Shown: one piece after another, positions 14,144 to 19,999 of the stretch
Layout of the letters: each line of letters opens with the position of its first letter
How positions within the stretch are numbered: the stretch's first letter is position 1
Origin: a virus
DNA: 32,557 nt
Reading direction: 5' to 3' (one strand)
IMG/VR virus record: IMGVR_UViG_3300022749_000029
Location: 1 to 32,557 of that record
Made by a program: the position numbers and the translations under genes
Notes under the pieces: generated by a model
The model's input: the letters and a program-made list of their open reading frames with translations, nothing else
What the model was told of the DNA's origin: nothing
Databases searched by the model: none

Positions 14144-14173
14144 AAATTAGCCAAATGGCAAAAGCGGCGTCAA
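14144..14173 (-). promoter_or_regulatory. Leftward early promoter PL
   Basis: On the minus strand, TTGACG (complement of 14168-14173) is followed after 18 bases by TAATTT (complement of 14144-14149). One operator lies in the spacer and a second just upstream of the -35 box, so bound repressor would block RNA polymerase directly. The first gene of the leftward operon starts 19 bases beyond the -10 box. Confidence 0.75.
14150..14159. promoter_or_regulatory. Operator OL1 in the PL spacer
   Basis: GCCAAATGGC is a near-palindrome (GCCA-AA-TGGC) flanked by A/T runs. It is the same sequence, read on the other strand, as the sites at 14183 and 15342. The centre is 33 bp from OL2, about three helical turns, so dimers would lie on the same face. 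Confidence 0.75.
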
Positions 14174-14182
14174 GCGATTTTT

Positions 14183-14192
14183 GCCATTTGGC
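14183..14192. promoter_or_regulatory. Operator OL2 upstream of the PL -35 box
   Basis: GCCATTTGGC with flanks TTTT and GAAAT. It is the same core and flanks as the site at 15342-15351 and is the predicted repressor site of PL. Confidence 0.75.
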
Positions 14193-14221
14193 GAAATTAG
14201 TCGGGCGCTATGGCCCGCCCG

Positions 14222-14452
14222 TCAGTTCAATGGTTCCTGGCGGATGCTGACTAGGGTCGCAATCGGCGCCTCGCATTCAGAGCAGCCGAAGTTCTGCCGC
14301 TGAAGCCAAGCGCTCTCCAGCAGCTCATCCACGCTACAGGGGGCGTCTTCCAGGTCGGGCGACTCGATCGTCCGCTTCGTCATGTGGTGGCAGTTGTGGC
14401 ACCGCAGGCGCATCGTGAACCGCGCCCGAATCGTCGACACCTCAGCGAACAT
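14222..14452 (-). CDS. Zinc-ribbon-like protein in the lambda rex position
   Basis: The protein has 76 residues from ATG at 14450-14452, with GGAGGAG 7 bases upstream. Three cysteine sets (RCHNCHH, APCSV and FGCSECEAP) suggest a zinc ribbon. It lies downstream of the repressor on the same strand and ahead of the PL operators, as rexA/rexB lie after lambda cI, so it may be expressed in the lysogen with the repressor. A lysogenic role such as exclusion or host benefit follows from position only. A longer frame to 14497 exists but lacks this ribosome binding site. Confidence 0.6.
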   Translation of the reverse strand: MFAEVSTIRARFTMRLRCHNCHHMTKRTIESPDLEDAPCSVDELLESAWLQRQNFGCSECEAPIATLVSIRQEPLN

Positions 14453-14570
14453 CCGTAGGCTCCTCCTTCTCGGATGTTCGCACTTTGTTCCGCTCATGAG
14501 GCGGAGTCGAGGGCAGCCTCAACCTGCGGTTCGGTCTGTGGATAGCGGGGGAAAGGCGTCGTCGCTACGA

Positions 14571-15272
14571 CTACTCGAACCTGCGCCGTAGGTTCGGCCG
14601 CACTCGCATGGAGACGTCGCGCACCAAGCCGATCACCTCCATTGAGTTCCATTCTACCGTCTGCGGGTTGTTCGGCACCTTGATCGGCTTGTGCTTCTTG
14701 TTGGTTGAGCGCGGACAGAACCAGACTTCGTCCTCGTGCAGCTCTACCTCTTTCACCGACCATTCGCGCAGATGGCCTCCTTCTCGAGTCCGCTGGAGGA
14801 CAACGATCATACCGTCGAGGAACGGCTGGCCAGTCTGCTCGAAGTCGACACAGATCACACGGCTACCGTCGGGGATCGGCGGATCGGCCGAGTTCATGCT
14901 GTCGCCTTCAACAGTCAGAGCGAACCGGCGCGCCTTCGGAAAGTCCTCGTCTTCCGGCTCGAACACGTATTCCGGCTCCGCGTCATCGAACTCGACAACC
15001 TCACGGAATACGCCTGCGGCCGTGCGGCCCGCCACCGGGATAGGGAGAAGGCTCTCGTAAACCGGCGCAACCGGCGCAGGCTCCGCCCCCATCAAATCAG
15101 AGACCGAGCATTCGAGGACGTGCGCCAGGTTCTCTAGATCGATCTTCCGCGGCTCGCGCTCTCCGGTCTCGAAGCGCTGCACCTGCGAGATTGATAGGCC
15201 AACCATCGCCGCAAGCTTCTCAAGCGAGAGCTTGCGCGCCTTCCGACGCCTCTTGAGTTCCGGCATAGCCAT
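14571..15272 (-). CDS. CI-type phage repressor with S24 self-cleavage domain
   Basis: The protein has 233 residues from ATG at 15270-15272 (a second ATG is at 15266). Residues 3-60 are an XRE helix-turn-helix (LSLEKLAAMVGLSISQVQRF). The rest is a LexA/CI peptidase domain with a cleavage pair Ala86-Gly87 (AGRTAAGVFREV), catalytic Ser125 (VEGDSMNSADPPIPDG) and Lys174 (EWSVKEVEL). All parts needed for RecA-stimulated autocleavage are present, so the prophage is probably inducible by DNA damage. It should bind the GCCAWWYGGC operators at PL and PR. One operator (15268-15277) overlaps its own start codon, giving autoregulation. There is no ribosome binding site before the start. Confidence 0.9.
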   Translation of the reverse strand: MAMPELKRRRKARKLSLEKLAAMVGLSISQVQRFETGEREPRKIDLENLAHVLECSVSDLMGAEPAPVAPVYESLLPIPVAGRTAAGVFREVVEFDDAEPEYVFEPEDEDFPKARRFALTVEGDSMNSADPPIPDGSRVICVDFEQTGQPFLDGMIVVLQRTREGGHLREWSVKEVELHEDEVWFCPRSTNKKHKPIKVPNNPQTVEWNSMEVIGLVRDVSMRVRPNLRRRFE

Positions 15273-15277
15273 TCGGC
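15268..15277. promoter_or_regulatory. Operator over the repressor start codon
   Basis: GCCATTCGGC is a degenerate copy of the operator that overlaps the repressor start codon at 15270-15272. Occupation would reduce repressor synthesis. Confidence 0.55.
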
Positions 15278-15309
15278 GAAGTTGAGGGGATGCAAACCGG
15301 CTCTCCAGA

Positions 15310-15319
15310 GCCAATCGGC
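15310..15319. promoter_or_regulatory. Middle operator between repressor and Cro-like gene
   Basis: GCCAATCGGC followed by AAAT is a degenerate operator copy. Its centre is 42 bp from the left site and 32 bp from the right site. Confidence 0.6.
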
Positions 15320-15329
15320 AAATCGCCCG

Positions 15330-15357
15330 TTGACTTTTTTCGCCATTTGGCAAAATC
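15330..15357 (+). promoter_or_regulatory. Rightward early promoter PR
   Basis: TTGACT at 15330-15335 is a good -35 box, and the weak AT-rich AAAATC at 15352-15357 is the best -10 candidate (spacing 16). The operator at 15342-15351 fills the spacer, the same layout as in PL. The ATG of the Cro-like gene at 15365 would be at or next to the transcription start, so its message is probably leaderless. Confidence 0.65.
15342..15351. promoter_or_regulatory. Operator in the PR spacer
   Basis: GCCATTTGGC with flanks TTTTC and AAAAT is identical in core to OL2 and sits between the -35 and -10 boxes of PR. Confidence 0.75.
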
Positions 15358-15364
15358 ATGAGGC

Positions 15365-15583
15365 ATGGACCTCGCCGCCTATCTCGCTGAGCGCAACATC
15401 AAGCCCGCGACCTTCGCGGGCGAGATCGGTGTTCCGCCCTCCACCATCACGCGCATCCTTCGTGGCGAGCGAGATCCGCGCGGGGCCACAATCCGGAAGA
15501 TCGTTGCCGGCACGGGCGGGAAAGTCTCCGCCGCTGAGCTGATTGCCGGCCCAATCGCTTCCAGAGAGCCGGAGGCCGCCTGA
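15365..15583 (+). CDS. Cro-like XRE repressor
   Basis: The protein has 72 residues, one helix-turn-helix domain: LAAYLAERNIKPATFAGEIG, then VPPSTITRILRGERDPRGAT. This is the usual size of Cro. It is divergent from the CI-type gene across three operators and is first in the rightward operon, so it should oppose the repressor during lytic growth. No ribosome binding site precedes the ATG. Translation may be leaderless. It ends as TGATG with the next gene. Confidence 0.85.
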   Translation: MDLAAYLAERNIKPATFAGEIGVPPSTITRILRGERDPRGATIRKIVAGTGGKVSAAELIAGPIASREPEAA

Positions 15584-15927
15584 TGCGCGCCCTCCTCGCC
15601 ATCCTCCGCGCGCCGTCCCGCTGGCTGGACCGGCGGATCGACGCGCGGATCGAAGCTCGAGAGAACGCGGCCATCGGTAAGCTGATCGATGCCGCTAACG
15701 GACTTGCCGACACGGCGAGATCCGCCATCGACCGTCAAAACGCGTCGCTTGAAGACGCGGCGCAGGCGTGCCGCAAGCTGGACGCCGCGCAGAGTTTCGG
15801 TCGCGTCATTCATCGGGAGGCGGCTCGCCAGCAAGGGCTTGGTGCAGCGCGCGGATCGTTAGGATCTGCCCAGCATGGGCGTTCTGACGACGCTGGCTCT
15901 CCTCGTGGAGACGGAGATCCGCGATGA
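15583..15927 (+). CDS. Hypothetical early protein; 3' part uncertain
   Basis: The ORF has 114 residues, with ATG overlapping the Cro-like stop (TGATG). The first ~75 residues look coded: MRALLAILRAPSRWLDRRID and ENAAIGKLIDAANGLADTAR, amphipathic and helical. After about base 15805 the residues become Gly/Arg/Ser-rich and lie opposite a plausible minus-strand gene, so the natural end is unclear. Function is unknown. Confidence 0.45.
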   Translation: MRALLAILRAPSRWLDRRIDARIEARENAAIGKLIDAANGLADTARSAIDRQNASLEDAAQACRKLDAAQSFGRVIHREAARQQGLGAARGSLGSAQHGRSDDAGSPRGDGDPR

Positions 15928-16045
15928 GCTGTTCGCGCGGCAGAACGTCAGCATCGGCCAGAATTACATACAGGCTGCGGACGATGACTTGCAGCCCCGA
16001 CACTTGGGCGCGCAACTCCTCAATCGTTTCGCGGTCGCTTTCCAT
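15806..16045 (-). CDS. Small helical protein encoded against the early operon
   Basis: The protein has 79 residues from ATG at 16043-16045, preceded by GGAG at 6 bases. MESDRETIEELRAQVSGLQV is followed by IVRSLYVILADADVLPREQL and a helical end (RQNAHAGQILTIRALHQALA). This is a coherent coiled-coil-like protein, more convincing than the plus strand here. It is transcribed against the rightward operon, so it may be expressed in the lysogen or act partly as an antisense transcript. No family is known. Confidence 0.55.
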   Translation of the reverse strand: MESDRETIEELRAQVSGLQVIVRSLYVILADADVLPREQLIADLRLHEESQRRQNAHAGQILTIRALHQALAGEPPPDE

Positions 16046-16144
16046 TCTCAGCTCCATCGGTTTGGTTCGCACCTCCGATGTAGCGCGCGCGGCCGCGGTG
16101 GCGCCTCACCGTGCGTCGCGCGTCGCCATTCGGAGTAGCGCGCG

Positions 16145-16294
16145 ATGACCGCCGCCCTCCTCCTCTTCCAGGTCTGGACGCTCTGCTGCGGCGCTGTCGG
16201 CGCAGCGATCCTGCTCGGCATCGATGCGCGCCGGATGGTTGTGGCCAGCCCCGTGCTCGCCGCCGCCTTCCTCGCCCTTCGAGTGCTGGTCTGA
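16145..16294 (+). CDS. Small two-helix membrane protein
   Basis: The product has 49 residues. MTAALLLFQVWTLCCGAVGA and AILLG form the first hydrophobic helix. A short basic loop (IDARR) separates it from a second (MVVASPVLAAAFLALRVLV), giving a hairpin membrane topology. It ends in TGATG shared with the HTH gene downstream. Two-helix membrane peptides in phages can be holin-like or envelope-modifying. This early position argues against a holin. Confidence 0.5.
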   Translation: MTAALLLFQVWTLCCGAVGAAILLGIDARRMVVASPVLAAAFLALRVLV

Positions 16295-16743
16295 TGGCTG
16301 GCCGGATCGACAAGGCGGAATGCCGGGTGCTCCGAGCAAAGGGCTGGACGCTCAAGCGGCTGGCCGAGCGCTACGGTGTCTCGAAGCCGGCGGTCTGCAA
16401 GGCATGTGAGGGCATCACGTGCGGCATCGACCATAGCTTGGTCGGCGCGCGTGCCAGTATCGCCAAGCGCAGCGCTGCGCGGGTCCAGAAGCGCGATCGT
16501 GCGCGCCTCCTGTTCGAGGATGGCTACGGTCCGAGAGAGATTGCGCCGATGGTCGGCTGCTCCGTCTCCCTCGTCTACGACTATATTCGGGACCTGCGCT
16601 TGAAGCAGGCGCCCATCCAGGTCCCGGCCTGGGTGCCGGCCGATCTCCGTGACACCTTCGAGAAGATGGGGCGCCGTAGGGGCGAGGAGGTTGCAGCCTC
16701 CTTTGTCCGACGCCTGAAATCGGAGGCCGCCGCATGTCGGTAG
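16294..16743 (+). CDS. Phage protein with two helix-turn-helix motifs
   Basis: The protein has 149 residues, with ATG at 16294 overlapping the preceding stop. The first HTH is KGWTLKRLAERYGVSKPAVC (about residues 15-35) and the second is DGYGPREIAPMVGCSVSLVY (about 74-94). The arrangement resembles resolvase or Hin-type DNA-binding tails without a catalytic domain. It is probably a regulator or replication accessory factor of the rightward operon. A terminator-like hairpin lies 79 bases beyond its stop, so it may be the last gene made before antitermination. Confidence 0.65.
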   Translation: MAGRIDKAECRVLRAKGWTLKRLAERYGVSKPAVCKACEGITCGIDHSLVGARASIAKRSAARVQKRDRARLLFEDGYGPREIAPMVGCSVSLVYDYIRDLRLKQAPIQVPAWVPADLRDTFEKMGRRRGEEVAASFVRRLKSEAAACR

Positions 16744-17011
16744 CCTCATCAGCTTCGCGCGCATCGCGCGATCATGGGCCCCGCGAGGGGCGCACTCTGC
16801 TGAGTGTTCCTCCCCATGACTGCCGGAGCCTTCGGGCTCCGGCCCTTTCTTCCGCATCCCTGCCTGTGTGCTGCCAGGCCCCCGGCCGGGATGCTCTGTG
16901 CGTGCCTGCGTACCTTCATCGTTCGCAGAGAGTTCGCTGATGTCGGCCGCCTCCTGCATTCCCGGCCAGTCCTCGTCGTCCTCCTCGATGTTCGCAGCAT
17001 CGAGGAAAGAC
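16744..17011. other. Intergenic region with terminator, no supported gene
   Basis: About 270 bases without a convincing gene. It contains a strong hairpin (described separately) and short GC-rich inverted repeats. Reading frames on both strands are open by chance. The first ~35 codons of the minus strand from 17013 (MSFLDAANIEEDDEDWPGMQ) have good codon use, but that frame has no stop before crossing several real genes. Confidence 0.4.
16822..16850 (+). terminator. Strong hairpin terminator inside the rightward early operon
   Basis: A 9-bp perfect stem GCCGGAGCC/GGCTCCGGC is closed by the very stable TTCG loop and followed by CCCTTTCTT. It is in the sense orientation for the rightward operon and splits it into a short immediate-early part and the replication genes, much like lambda tR1. 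The T-run is impure, so read-through may be partial. Confidence 0.7.
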
Positions 17012-17371
17012 ATGGGAAAGTCTGGACAGGTCGTGGGAAGGGTTTCACCTTCCGATGACCGAACATTCGCAGAACGCGTGTCGACGTTCCTGCGCAGGAT
17101 GCACCCGGTCAAGACGGCTCATTGCGTCGAGGTCGAGGCCGGGATCCCGGCGACGACCGTCCGGAAGTGGCTGGAGCAGGGCTGCGCGCCGAGCGGCAAG
17201 CACACCGCCGCGCTGGCCCGCCGGTACCGCGGCTTCCTCTGGGCGGTCTTCCCGGACGCCGAGAACGAGTGGGTCGCGGAAGTCGCGCGCCAAGACGAGC
17301 TCGAGCGCTTGGAGCGGCAGGCCGCCACGATCCGTCAGCAGATGTCCGACGTGCTCAGGGGGCGCCTGTGA
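17012..17371 (+). CDS. Hypothetical early protein of a common alphaproteobacterial phage family
   Basis: The protein has 119 residues from ATG at 17012, with GAGGA 6-7 bases upstream (an earlier in-frame ATG at 16940 lacks this). SDDRTFAERVSTFLRRMHPV, then KTAHCVEVEAGIPATTVRKW and LEQGCAPSGKHTAAL form an HTH-like helical domain seen in many rhizobial and Methylobacterium prophages. The C-terminus is a coiled coil (ELERLERQAATIRQQ). DNA binding is likely; the target is unknown. It shares GTGA with the next gene. Confidence 0.65.
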   Translation: MGKSGQVVGRVSPSDDRTFAERVSTFLRRMHPVKTAHCVEVEAGIPATTVRKWLEQGCAPSGKHTAALARRYRGFLWAVFPDAENEWVAEVARQDELERLERQAATIRQQMSDVLRGRL

Positions 17372-17568
17372 TCTGGCTCGCCCGCCTCGCCCGTCTGGCT
17401 GGCTTCGCGCTGCGCATCCTCTCGCTGCCGTTCCTGGCGATCGGCTGGCTCGCTACTCCGATCCTGTGGGGCGCGCGGGTCTGCCTCGACCGCGCCCGCG
17501 AATGGGACCCGCGCCTATGGGACCGCGACCACGACCCGCGCAGCGACACCCGGGAGCGCCGGCCGTGA
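17368..17568 (+). CDS. Small membrane protein with charged tail
   Basis: The protein has 66 residues from GTG at 17368, overlapping the upstream stop (GTGA). About 33 hydrophobic residues (MIWLARLARLAGFALRILSL and PFLAIGWLATPILWG) precede a strongly charged, Trp-containing tail (WDPRLWDRDHDPRSDTRER). It is probably an inner-membrane protein with a cytoplasmic tail. Function is unknown. Confidence 0.55.
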   Translation: MIWLARLARLAGFALRILSLPFLAIGWLATPILWGARVCLDRAREWDPRLWDRDHDPRSDTRERRP

Positions 17569-17643
17569 CGCGCCTCCCCATCCGCTTCCCCGGCTGAAAG
17601 GCCCGCCCACGCGGGGCGCTCCCGCGCGACCAGGAGGCCCGCG

Positions 17644-18045
17644 GTGGCCGAGAAGCTGAAGAACACCAAGGCGAAGGCTGGCATCCACCCCGAGGTGCTG
17701 AAGTCGCTCATCTCCAAGTGCGACAGCATGAAAGCCGACATGGACGAGTCCCGCGGCGAGCTGGGCGCGGCCGTGAAGGATGCCGAGGAGGTGCACGGCA
17801 TCAACCGGAAGGCATTCAAGCTGGTCCTGTCGCTGAAGCGCATGGAGCAGGACAAGCGGGACGAGTTCCTGAAGTCGCTGACCGACTACGTCGAGAAGCT
17901 CGACCTCGGCCCGCAGGCGGATCTCTTCGACGAGGGCGACGAGGCTGGCCGACGTGCTGGTCAGGACGCCGCGGCCGCCACAGACGACCAGGCCGCCGAG
18001 AACACCCGTCGCCTCAAGGGCGGCATCAAGCAGCTGGCGCACTGA
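17644..18045 (+). CDS. Helical protein with GapR-like layout
   Basis: The protein has 133 residues from GTG at 17644, with AGGAGG about 7 bases upstream. Residues 18-90 are helical: LKSLISKCDSMKADMDESRG, then GINRKAFKLVLSLKRMEQDK and FLKSLTDYVEKLDL. The order resembles GapR (DUF2312), an alphaproteobacterial nucleoid protein that clamps overtwisted DNA ahead of forks (GapR pattern: LKS-II...GFDVKVLKKVVR-RKQD...). The match is a layout, not strong identity. An acidic tail follows. If real, it would fit the replication genes downstream. The alternative is an unrelated coiled coil. Confidence 0.5.
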   Translation: MAEKLKNTKAKAGIHPEVLKSLISKCDSMKADMDESRGELGAAVKDAEEVHGINRKAFKLVLSLKRMEQDKRDEFLKSLTDYVEKLDLGPQADLFDEGDEAGRRAGQDAAAATDDQAAENTRRLKGGIKQLAH

Positions 18046-18048
18046 GCC

Positions 18049-18561
18049 ATGGCGCTGCCGAAGATCCTCGCTCTCGACCTCGCCACCCGCCTCGGGTGGG
18101 CCTGCGGCTCTCCAGACGGCGAACCGACCTATGGCTCGAAGCTGCTGCCGTCGACCGGGCCCGAGATCGGACGCTTCGGCGACGCCTATGACGAGTGGCT
18201 CCTCGACATGATCACGCTGGAGAGCCCGGCGCTGGTCGTGTTCGAGGCGCCGTTCGTTGGCGGCACCGGCAACGCGAACACGGCCCGCAAGCTCATGGGC
18301 TTGTGCTGGCAGACCGAGCTCGCCTGCTACCGCCGGCAGATCCGGTGCATGGAGCACGGCAACACCAGCGTGAAGAAGCTCTTCGCCGGCAGCGGCCGCG
18401 CCGAGAAGCACGAGATGATCGCCGCGGCGCGGCGGCATGGCTGGGATCCGAAAGACGACCACGCTGCAGATGCCCTGGGCCTATGGGCATGCGCGGTCCA
18501 CGAGAAGGCGCCGAAGTACTCGCGCCTAAAGCTCGGCGCCCTCGGAGGCCGGGCGGCATGA
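18049..18561 (+). CDS. RuvC-like Holliday junction resolvase
   Basis: The protein has 170 residues. The RNase H fold acidic residues are visible: Asp10 in ILALDLATRLGWA, Glu66 in ALVVFEAPF, and Asp136/Asp137/Asp141 in KDDHAADALGLW. Phage RuvC-like enzymes resolve branched DNA before packaging. It is followed by the methylase gene with an ATGA overlap. Confidence 0.8.
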   Translation: MALPKILALDLATRLGWACGSPDGEPTYGSKLLPSTGPEIGRFGDAYDEWLLDMITLESPALVVFEAPFVGGTGNANTARKLMGLCWQTELACYRRQIRCMEHGNTSVKKLFAGSGRAEKHEMIAAARRHGWDPKDDHAADALGLWACAVHEKAPKYSRLKLGALGGRAA

Positions 18562-19124
18562 CGTGGCCCTTCGGCGATCTGCAGCCCTTCGGCTTCGACA
18601 TGCTCATGGTGGATCCGCCGTGGGCCTTCGCGCTGCGCTCCGAGAAGGGCGAGGCCAAGAGCCCCCAGGCGCAGTACGCCTGCATGCCGCTCGACGCGAT
18701 CAAGGCTCTGCCGGTCGCGCAACTCGCCCGCGGAGACGCCTTCCTCTGGCTCTGGGCCACCAACCCGATGTTGCCGCAGGCGCTCGCGGTGATGTCGGCA
18801 TGGGGCTTCACATTCTCCACCTCCGGCACGTGGGTGAAGACCACCTCTGGCGGCAAGCTCGCGTTCGGCACCGGCTACGTGCTGCGCAGCGCCTCCGAGC
18901 CGTTCCTGATCGGGCGCCTGGGCCGGCCGCGCGCCGGGCGCGCCGTTCGCAGCGTCATCATGGCGCCGGCGCGCGAGCACAGCCGGAAGCCCGACGAGGC
19001 GTATGCGGCGGCTGAGGCGCTTCTGCCTGGCGCCCTTCGCCGCGCGGACCTGTTCAGCCGCGAGACCAGAAGTGGTTGGGAATCCTGGGGTTCAGAGCAG
19101 GGGAAATTCGATGCCGCTGCTTAA
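18558..19124 (+). CDS. MT-A70-type DNA adenine N6-methyltransferase
   Basis: The protein has 188 residues. Asp-Pro-Pro-Trp at 19-22 (LMVDPPWAF) is the catalytic motif of MT-A70 methyltransferases. LARGDAFLWLWATNPMLPQA, an 'AWGFTFSTSGTWVKT' segment and a cofactor-site region follow in the family order. It should methylate adenine in phage and perhaps host DNA, as protection from restriction or as a regulatory mark. Specificity cannot be read from the sequence. The last 12 residues (WGSEQGKFDAAA) resemble the tail of the HNH protein encoded next, and local base use drops in GC there. This suggests that the HNH gene was inserted near this gene's 3' end. Confidence 0.85.
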   Translation: MTWPFGDLQPFGFDMLMVDPPWAFALRSEKGEAKSPQAQYACMPLDAIKALPVAQLARGDAFLWLWATNPMLPQALAVMSAWGFTFSTSGTWVKTTSGGKLAFGTGYVLRSASEPFLIGRLGRPRAGRAVRSVIMAPAREHSRKPDEAYAAAEALLPGALRRADLFSRETRSGWESWGSEQGKFDAAA

Positions 19125-19755
19125 GACCTGCACCGCCTGTGGCGTCAGCAAACCCGAAGACGTCGCGCATTTCTTCACGCACAAAGAGTGCCGTGGCGGC
19201 TTGGACACGGCCTGCCGAGTTTGTCGACAGGCGGAGCGCAGAGCTTGGCGTCGACGTAACGCTGAGCGTCTCGCGACACGACGGCGTGCTGTCTATGCTG
19301 AGCAGAACGGTGAGCGTCACAAGGCGCTGGAGGCTGCTCGGAAGGAGCGTCACCCGTTCCGCGTGACGGCCGAGAACCTCATTGGTGGGCTGCGTGATCG
19401 TGCCAGCAAGCATGGGCATGAGCTAGCACCGGAGTTGCGCACGAAGGCTTACGTCGAGGCGTGGCTTCGTCGTCAGCCGCACTGCGAGTGTTGTGGCGTG
19501 GAGTTGCTCTACGGGCCGAAGTCCGGCCAGAAGCATGACGCCTCCCCGAGCTTCGACAGGTTCGACCTCGCCGAGGGATACACTCTGCGAAACACCGCGC
19601 TGATCTGCTGGCGCTGCAACAACATTAAGCGGAACTACCGCGAGCAGGATCTGCGCCTTGTTGCCGACTGGATGGAGCAGCGCCGCCTGACCGCCTGGGG
19701 CCACGAGGCCGGGAAGTTCGACCCGGCCGCGCCGCTCCCGATGGCAGCGGAGTAG
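19111..19755 (+). CDS. HNH endonuclease-like protein
   Basis: The protein has 214 residues from ATG at 19111, with AGGGGA about 7 bases upstream. An N-terminal zinc module (CTACG ... CRVC) precedes an HNH-like domain. That domain has CECCG at 125-129, SFDRFDLAEGYTLRNTALIC and WRCNNIKRN, with the second zinc pair Cys166/Cys169. It is probably a homing nuclease. Codon use is less GC-rich than in its neighbours up to about base 19650, then typical again. Its tail (AWGHEAGKFDPAAPLP) looks like a methylase C-terminus. It overlaps the methylase by 14 bases. Confidence 0.75.
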   Translation: MPLLKTCTACGVSKPEDVAHFFTHKECRGGLDTACRVCRQAERRAWRRRNAERLATRRRAVYAEQNGERHKALEAARKERHPFRVTAENLIGGLRDRASKHGHELAPELRTKAYVEAWLRRQPHCECCGVELLYGPKSGQKHDASPSFDRFDLAEGYTLRNTALICWRCNNIKRNYREQDLRLVADWMEQRRLTAWGHEAGKFDPAAPLPMAAE

Positions 19756-19759
19756 CGCG

Positions 19760-19999
19760 ATGGCGGATTTCCACGACCTCGACGAACTCATCGCTGATTT
19801 GATGGTCGACGCGCTCGGCGACTACGCCGCGAACCAGGAGCTGCAGGACTGCTTAATCGCTGCGCTGGGCAATGCGATCGCGTTCCAAGCCGACGGCGAC
19901 ACTGCACTGGCCGACCGGCTGTGCGAGCGCGCCAGCATTCAGATCATCGAAGCAGCGGCCCTGTCGGCCACCTTCCAGGGCACGGCGGGCCGGCCATGA
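19760..19999 (+). CDS. Hypothetical acidic early protein
   Basis: The protein has 79 residues: MADFHDLDELIADLMVDALG, then DYAANQELQDCLIAALGNAI, fully helical and acidic. It stops as ATGA within the helicase start. Helicase-adjacent small acidic proteins can be loaders or regulators, but nothing specific is visible. Confidence 0.6.
   Translation: MADFHDLDELIADLMVDALGDYAANQELQDCLIAALGNAIAFQADGDTALADRLCERASIQIIEAAALSATFQGTAGRP

Noticed and set aside
16734-16940. 68-residue plus-strand ORF after the HTH gene
   Set aside because: It crosses the strong terminator hairpin and has incoherent Ser/Pro/Cys-rich composition.
16048-17112. 354-residue minus-strand frame beginning near 17013
   Set aside because: The first 35 codons look plausible, but the frame runs antisense through the terminator and the HTH gene with no proper end, and the plus-strand gene starting at 17012 has a better ribosome binding site.
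17566-17598. Ten-codon frame overlapping the end of the small membrane protein gene
   Set aside because: GTGA overlap is suggestive, but ten codons without a recognisable leader function cannot be supported.
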